DNA of 64,000 bases. Source: Stenopsyche tienmushanensis. Taxonomy: Eukaryota > Arthropoda > Insecta > Trichoptera > Stenopsychidae. Every line of letters starts with the position of its first letter. Positions within the stretch are counted from its first letter, which is position 1. The translations under genes and the position numbers were made by a program. Positions 57,591 through 64,000 of this stretch are shown one piece after another. Location: assembly GCA_008973525.1 (NCBI GenBank), contig WACJ01000523.1, positions 1,798,001 through 1,862,000 of the forward strand, read 5' to 3'. The notes beneath the pieces are model-generated. The model made no database searches. It worked only from the letters and a program-made list of their open reading frames with translations, and was not told where the DNA came from.

Positions 57591-59963
57591 CGTGGGTCAT
57601 CCAGAAAGTAAGGTTACAACATTTATTCGCCGTCGAGATCGAGACATTTCTGTAGCCGGAACACCAGCTTTTGTAAGTCAGATTCTGGGACGTAGTGACA
57701 CACCCACGTCTCTTCCTCCGTCACCATAGAGTCCAGAAAAACTTTTACCTCCTGTGCAAATCACATTGTGTGAGCTTTCTGGGCACCAATGGAGCACATA
57801 ATTCTTATAACCAAGTTTTCCTGACACAATATCACCGAGGAGACTTCGACAAACGTCAGGCAAATCATTTCTCACGCTGATCATTTCGCATTTGTTCTTC
57901 AATTTTTAGCACAAGTTCGTCAGAAATGACTGATAGTCTCCCACTCATTGCTTCGTCTTGAGTAATCAGTAGGCCTTCTCTGAACAACTTGACTAAACAA
58001 CTCTCTGAACAACCAACTCTGAGTGCCCAAGCCTCACAGCCAATGATGGTGTGTTCTGCGTCGTCGGCCTCCACTTGGTAGTGGTGACACTTAGCGGATG
58101 GTTCTTTGCCAATTCGCTTCAGGTACGCACCAAAGCATCCAAGCCCCGTGAGTACCTAAGTCAAGCGGTACGTCAAACGTGGTAAGTCGGTGGGTCCATC
58201 TTCCCTTGCTGGACTAATCCCATCTCTTTTGCCAGGTTTCCCTCAGTTTTTGGTCGTGTGCTGTGCGGTTTTTGGAATCTTCGTAGTACGAGGTCCTCTT
58301 TTTTGCCTAGAGATCTAGCGGGGGTATTCCAGCGATCACAAGCACCGCGTCTTCGGACACTGTCCTGTACGCTGCGGTGACTCGGAGCGCTCCCTGTCGC
58401 TGGACCCTGGTGAGCTTCTTTCTGTTGGTGTCGCATCTGCGCGATTCGTGCCATATCGGGTCTCCGTACAGAAGGATTGAGTGTATTACCTCATTCATGG
58501 TAGGTCTTCTGCACGGCTTTGGCCCTCCAATATTAGGCATGAGCCGTTCAAGCTCGCTGCCCACCTTCTGTGCAGCTTCTTCTATGTGTTTGCTAAAGGT
58601 CAGCTTGTTGTCTATAAGGATATCGAGGTATCTCAGCGTTTTGCTGTATTCCACCTCGTGTCCTCCAAAGCTATTTTTGATTCTGTCTCACATCTACGTC
58701 TCATTCCCCGTCACGATAGAGTCCAGAAAAGCTTTTTCTTCCTGTGTGGGCCGGGAGACTGGGTCAAGTGGGTCGAAAAATGATAATTATCCGCAGGATA
58801 AATTCTTCTTCAACTTCATTCAACGAAGACTTAGTAGCTATCATTGGGTCAATTACAACCGTTGGACGTCTCGATTCCTAACGGGACACGGACGTTTTGG
58901 TGGCCACTTAATTAAACTGGGCCTCGTGGATAGATTGGATTGCGGGGATACGTGCATGGACGCAGATCATATTCTGAAGCGCTTCTGTGCAGTGTCCATG
59001 TAAGGGTCCATGAAGCTCAGAGATCTGGTGAGCCAGTGTCCCGGTGCATTCAGCGCCTTATCCGCGTTTTGTTCTAGTTTCGGCGCAAAGGTTGCCCTCG
59101 GCGAACATTACGATACGCACTGGACTGATTCGAGGGGCTCCATAGTAGACGCCATAGCTCCGAATCAATCCAACATAAAATGTAGCTTTTAACACTAACA
59201 CAACACATAACTCAAATATGGGCCTCACATAAGCGTAAGCAGCCATGCGGCTGAACTTTCCTTTCTTCTCTTGGTTATTTCTCTTGCTCGGTCACCAGAT
59301 GGAGCAGAAGTTGGGTCATCTCGAGGGACATAAAATTAGTTTTACACTAAATGTGTAATAAAGATGCGTGAACTGTTTTAAGGTTGATTTCGACCCGGGG
59401 AAACGCTTGGGAGTGTGTTGGGTCCTTTGTCCTTCCCCCTCATTTTTTTCTTTCTTTCTTCTTCCTATGTTAAATACATTGTGTGGTCATTCAATGCACT
59501 TATCTCGCACACAACTCGTCGTAACCAAGTTTTTCCAATACAACCCAATATCACCAAGGAGACTTCAAGAAATATCAGGAAATTCTTCGTGAAGGTCGTC
59601 AAGCGTCATACGGTGATCATTTTGCATTTGTACTTCAATTTTTTGCACAAGTTCTTCAGAAATCATTGATGGTCAACCATTCCTTGCCTCGTCGTGCGTA
59701 TCAGTACGATCTTCTCTGAACAACCTAACCCACTTCGTGACTTATCACATTACTACCGTAAACTTCCAAGGGCTTCCGATGGATATTAGCGGCAGTATTG
59801 TAGTGCAAAGTCAAAAAAGAGCGCGCAACGATCTCTCCATTGGAAGAATTTACTGTGACTTAACATAAGTGGCCGATATATACGCCAGGTGCACCAACTT
59901 CGAAACAGTATAAATCCACCGGGCTTAATAATCCTTGTAACCTTACTTTCTAGATGACTGTCG
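57591..59963. mobile_element. Mariner-type element with nested R1 copies, in a GH18 intron
   Basis: The inverted ends CGTGGGTCATCCAGAAAGTA and CGACAGTCATCTAGAAAGTA (right, minus strand) extend to about 29 bp and are flanked by TA. Two mariner N-terminal regions are on the minus strand: near 57640-58030 (LFREGLLITQDEAMSGRLS, EEETWVCHYVPES, LQKCLDLDGE) and near 59480-59760 (SEELVQKIEVQMQNDH, DISRSLLGDI). Between them are R1 pieces: 58030-58680 on minus (HYQVEADDAEHTIIGCEAW, QRQGALRVTAAYRTVSEDAV) and 58800-59190 on plus (RFLTGHGRFGGHLIK). Removing it leaves an intron of about 86 bp. Confidence 0.8.
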
Positions 59964-60581
59964 TATGATATGTTTGATTTAGATCTGCAATAAAACCAAA
60001 AATAAACCTCAAAATATGCAATATAACCCTTTCCTCCAGTCAATGGCCCATTAAATCCATTCGAATATACTTCAGTTTGGCCGATTGTTGGATTCACTAA
60101 GTTCGGTATTCGAGTCGTTGCAATAAAAGTCCTTCCATAAAATGGTATACCCAATACCAATTTTTCAGCAGCTATTCCCAATTTCAATAAATAATTAACC
60201 GTGTACTCCTAATTTGAAAAATAAATTATATTAGTATTAATCTTATTTCGAAATACATGTTTTTAATGTCGAATAGCCGAAAATTTGCTAATCATAATTT
60301 GCTTACAACATTCAATTCATCGAAATTTGTATGTCCATGGAGCGGTGAAGTATGTCCCAAAATCAAATCCCAAGAACCGTGATAGTCGTAGCTCAACAAA
60401 TTAATGAAATCCAAATGAAGTGACAATCTTGGAATATCGTACGCTTTATCGATTATATTTTTATTGACTGCAAACGCCGCGGTCAATATAAAATCATATT
60501 TTTGAAATTGATGTTTCATCTCCTGAAATTGTTTTACAACGTCAAATCAAATTCATATATCAACTGGTAAAATATCATGCA

Positions 60582-61045
60582 CGGGGCTTCGAACCGGTTT
60601 TGGTTTCATTAAGATTTGGAGTTCGCTCCCTCGCTTTCGGAATAAAACATAGGAGATTTGAATACCGCCGTTGTAAATAATACTTAGTAGGTAGGTAGAA
60701 TTTAAACGAGGCCGTACCAGCTACGAAGACGAACATCGATTAAATGAGGTGACCACGCCAGAAATAAACGCCATAAAACCATATTAACTAGTTTCGCTTG
60801 CGACCTTATTTGGTGCGCGTTACCCATGTAAATTAGCCTTTGGGAAGGCTTCCATGGTCATAGAATAAAATAAAATGCCACAAAAACCCCTAAAAGAGAA
60901 CGGAGTGGCCACAACTTGACTGTGTGTCCAATTGGTCCGCTTCTCGGATCGCTGATACGAGGAATTAACGCTTCGCGATAGGACGCCATGCTCTTACATG
61001 TTCACAGATCATCGGTTATCGATTTCGTTCCGGTTCGAAGCCCCG
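60582..61045. mobile_element. hAT-type non-autonomous element at the GH18 lesion
   Basis: The ends CGGGGCTTCGAACCGG and CCGGTTCGAAGCCCCG form a perfect 16-bp inverted repeat. This is the same terminal family as 8220-10266. The 8-bp flanks do not match, so the original junction may have been altered. The right half is shared with the copies at 35578 and 51050. Confidence 0.75.
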
Positions 61046-61847
61046 ATGCTGAGCATATAAATGAAAAATTACCATTGCAAGTAAGACTAAATTATGTTTA
61101 TCTTCCGGAATACCTCCTCTCTGCGTTGGATACAACCAAAATAAATCTAATCCATCAAAGTTGTATTTTCTAATATCATAAAAATGTGCATTATAAGTGA
61201 TCTAATCAAATAATTGTCTATAACAACGACTTAATATGCTGTAAAAATTTGCCTTAAATAGCTAATAACGGAATTAATAAATATTTGGCGAGAGTTCTGA
61301 TTCTGTGCCATTCTCGAATAGTGATCCGATCCTTCACTCCAGCCACCGACGGACAGGATCACCTTTAAATTGGGATTGATCAATTTCAAATTGGTTATCT
61401 TTTCGTATCCTCCATCGCCATAATTTTCCTTGTGATCATTGAAGGGATCTTGAATACGAAACAAACATCAATAGCACATATCGGCTGAAAACAGGGAGAT
61501 CAAGCAATACATACCCAGAGAGGTTATCCTATTAGTAAAAGGATTCATCCCGGCGAAAGCGTAAACGATATGGGTGCATAGAGTTGGATCTATATCATCG
61601 ATGGTAAACCGAGCTACCTGTTTTCTGTAGATTGACCATGATTGCAAATAGCACATTCTTACAGGATCTCTACCATTTTCCAGGTCTAGTATTTGCAAAA
61701 AATTGATATATTATTCCATGACATATAAAATACACAATAACAATATTTTTACAACGTGTACTGACCAATAGAAGCGTCAGCGTTTATCATGCAATATATT
61801 AAAACGAGTGAGATCTTCAAAATAGTCGATTTGCCAAACGGATACAT

Positions 61848-63415
61848 TATGCTCTTAACGTTGTATCGGTTGCTTGAAATTTTCCACTAATGAAATGTCG
61901 TTATTGGAGCCTAATCATTAGAATATTAACCCTAAATGAGCTTCATGCCTGTAAAAAGTATAGTAATTATTATAAAAATCAGAGCAAAAATAACGGTTTT
62001 ACCGAAAACTATTATATAAAACCGGCAAAGACTTTTCAATACGACTAATATTTCATACTTGACTTAAAAAGTTAATTACCTAATTTTTCAGCGCTCAGCA
62101 TGCGGTATCCATTCAAATGAACTATATTACATTTAAAAAAAAACGCTTTTATAATGCTCAAAAACAGTTCCCTGGAGTGATTGAATCAATTAAAACAATA
62201 GCTTTAGTAGGAAGATAGGATTTAATCAAATTATTTGAGCAATATTATACGATTGTTAATAAGATTTGCTTATCACTGTATTCATGTGTTTATAAATCTA
62301 AAAAATTGGTCAGTCCTCTGATAAGAATTACTTTTTATTATACAGGCGTTTGGCACGTGGATCCACAATTTTTTTTTAATGGATTAAGGGAGTCTTTTGC
62401 TACGTTTCACACATAGACTATATGTCCCAAGTGTCAAATTCGTTGAAATAGAATTTTTTATAAGCGGACAACTTGCCCAGTTTACCGAGTAACGTCTATA
62501 AATTAGTTCTGCGACTTGAGGGTTACGGAAAAAGTGATGAACTCCACTTTATTATTATTGATAAATATTAAAACCTTGAAATTGATTTTAAAAAATTTAT
62601 ATAAAACAAGGAAAATCTTAGAAGATGAACGTATACATATGCCGACGATACAATATTCAAACACAGATTTTTGTTAATTAATTATATTGTCGTCGAGTCA
62701 ACACCATTATAACGCTCGGATCCATTTATTTCTTAATTATTATCGTCGCGTAGACGACTTAGGTTATCAATCTTATCAAATTAAATGAAAATAACATTCG
62801 GACATTGATTAAAATATTCGCTGCGGGTTTTATGTGGGTTGAATAAATAATCATACACGTATTTCGTCTATTTTTATACAGTTTAATTTCATTACAACGA
62901 TAACAACATACCGAATCACATGTCGCACTGTCCTGTTCGATTCAGTTGAACGCGCTATAAAAATCTCCTATTTGCCAGCTTAAAATTGAAATGGGTTAGT
63001 ATTGTCCGACGGGCTATTATACAATTGAGAGAATCACATCATCTGCCTAGAATAATGAGCAAATTTTTTGCTTTAATCATAAAATGGAACACTATAAAAG
63101 AAAGCGATACGTCTATAAATACAACTAGATTTAATTAATTTATAGGAATCAATTGAATACAGCCATTGATACATAGATCCGTCTAAAAACAAAATTTAGC
63201 TTAATCTAATATCGTACTTATAAACGGGTAGAATATCAATATTTTAATATTTTAAATATACAAAAATGTGACATCGATGGCGTTAATATTTGAAAAGCAT
63301 ACGCGTAGTTTATTTTAATTCGGTTCCTTTAATATATGAATGCCAAATTTGAATGTAAAAATAACATAATCTATCAAATACATATATAAAATTTTAGTTA
63401 AGAATATAATAAAAG
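61848..63415. other. 5' flank of the GH18 gene; nothing recognised
   Basis: AT-rich intergenic sequence. The GH18 promoter should lie at the left end, but no element can be assigned. Confidence 0.5.
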
Positions 63416-63417
63416 TA

Positions 63418-63704
63418 CAGTCAACCCATCTATAGCGTCTTCAGCTTTAGCGATCAAAATCCGCAGAGGATTTTCTAAGTGCCAAAATGCCAACTCGATC
63501 CGGACGTTCTTCACTTTTTTTTACTCGAGATAAAGATGATAAACCTCCCGGAGGTCGATAATGACGGCTGTGTTCAGCGTGAGCTCCAGAATCAATATTG
63601 AATAACGGCAAATCCTTCAACAATCTGACATACGTACAAGGAGTCTGATTAAATCGCTATCACCAAGAAAAATAATTTGCCAGAAATTATAGAAGGGTCG
63701 ACTG
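63418..63704. mobile_element. 287-bp pogo/Tigger-type MITE
   Basis: The ends CAGTCAACCCATCTATAG and CAGTCGACCCTTCTATAA (right, minus strand) are flanked by TA at 63416-63417 and 63705-63706. No coding capacity. Confidence 0.85.
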
Positions 63705-63706
63705 TA

Positions 63707-64000
63707 TATGCACTTGGACCTCAATAACACTGTCATTATATAGGGTAATCCAAGTGCGATGCCGGGATATCAGCATTGTAATGTTGACACGTGACATTGA
63801 AAAAATGTTGCAGCACTAATAGAACTGAACGAAGAAGAATTAGTCGAAACGTTGGACGAAGCCGCAATAATTAACGACTGAGAAACCAGTTGCAGCAAAG
63901 TAGCTGCGTGTTTCTCATTAAAAACAATAGAAGACGACTTGGAATTGGCTGATACCATTTAACATAATCCCATTAGCGGAAAAAGGGATGAAATTCAAGA
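63707..64000. other. Window edge; possible transposase scrap
   Basis: The plus strand near 63810-63960 reads ALIELNEEELVETLDEAAI and FSLKTIEDDLELADTI with a stop between. An acidic stretch like this occurs near the C-terminus of Tigger-type transposases, but the match is too weak to call. Confidence 0.25.

Larger units (their letters stand above)
56893..61847 (-). pseudogene. GH18 chitinase-like gene lacking its catalytic exon
   Basis: A family 18 glycosyl hydrolase with a signal peptide. Exons in gene order: 61766-61847 (ILKISLVLIYCMINADA), 61515-61685 (CYLQSWSIYRKQ, DPTLCTHIVYAFAGM), 61448 down to about 61235 (LKVILSVGGWSEGS, FINSVISYLRQ), 60307-60522 (KAYDIPRLSLHLDFINLLSY, YDYHGSWD), 60008-60208 (AAEKLVLGIPFYGRTF), 57415-57548, 57120-57283 (LAGVMVWSIDADDFHGDC), 56893-57053 (FPLLKTINEGM). 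The next exon after FINSVISYLRQ should give the DGxDxDWExP motif with the catalytic Glu. It is absent from 60523-61234, where a hAT element (60582-61045) lies, and the exon-3 frame runs to a stop. All later exons join in frame. So it is either a pseudogene by transposon-linked exon loss or an assembly collapse. No CBM14 domain is attached. Confidence 0.8.

Overview
This is a 64 kb piece of an AT-rich arthropod nuclear genome, almost certainly from an insect. The evidence is short spliced introns with GT-AG (and one GC-AG) boundaries, insect-type gene families (Convoluted-type leucine-rich repeat protein, ACE/Ance-type M2 peptidase, GH18 chitinase-like, CBM14 peritrophin-like), and a heavy load of R1-like and RTE-like LINEs, mariner, hAT, pogo/Tigger, piggyBac-like and Harbinger-like elements. 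The insect order cannot be fixed from the sequence. There are no operons, prophages or CRISPR arrays.

Host genes: (1) 11-349 (-), an unrecognised small or partial ORF. (2) 10389-13121 (+), a secreted angiotensin-converting-enzyme-like peptidase in nine exons. Its zinc site is intact, but there is a reading-frame break in exon 3. (3) 14623-24666 (-), a 19-exon LRR gene of about 1137 residues that I recognise as convoluted. (4) 26206-29652 (+), carnosine N-methyltransferase in eight exons giving 401 residues. It is divergently arranged with convoluted across 1.5 kb. (5) 32388-32771 (-), the 3' exons of a single-domain CBM14 chitin-binding protein. (6) 56893-61847 (-), a GH18 chitinase-like gene in which the exon that should carry the catalytic DGxDxDWE motif is missing and repeat sequence lies in its place. 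These genes share no obvious pathway, except that the GH18 and CBM14 genes both concern chitin and convoluted is an extracellular matrix protein of tracheae.

The rest is mostly nested mobile DNA. The first 4 kb is an RTE LINE split by a 5'-truncated R1-like LINE with a perfect 15-bp target duplication. At 8220-10266 hAT-type ends enclose R1 sequence that is itself split by RTE sequence. Convoluted introns hold R1, RTE, mariner, Tigger and hAT debris. At 39973-47136 a 7.2-kb hAT element, with perfect 8-bp target duplications, carries a ~6-kb tandem satellite array (17 complete intervals of 269-369 bp), which has a 2073-bp higher-order repeat and nested 18/19-bp GC-rich subrepeats. This is the most unusual structure in the window. 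Introns of CARNMT1 and the GH18 gene have been enlarged by single mariner-type insertions, and removing them leaves introns of about 68-86 bp.

All calls come from reading the sequence by eye. Exon models were checked for frame continuity and total length, but no alignment or database search was possible.
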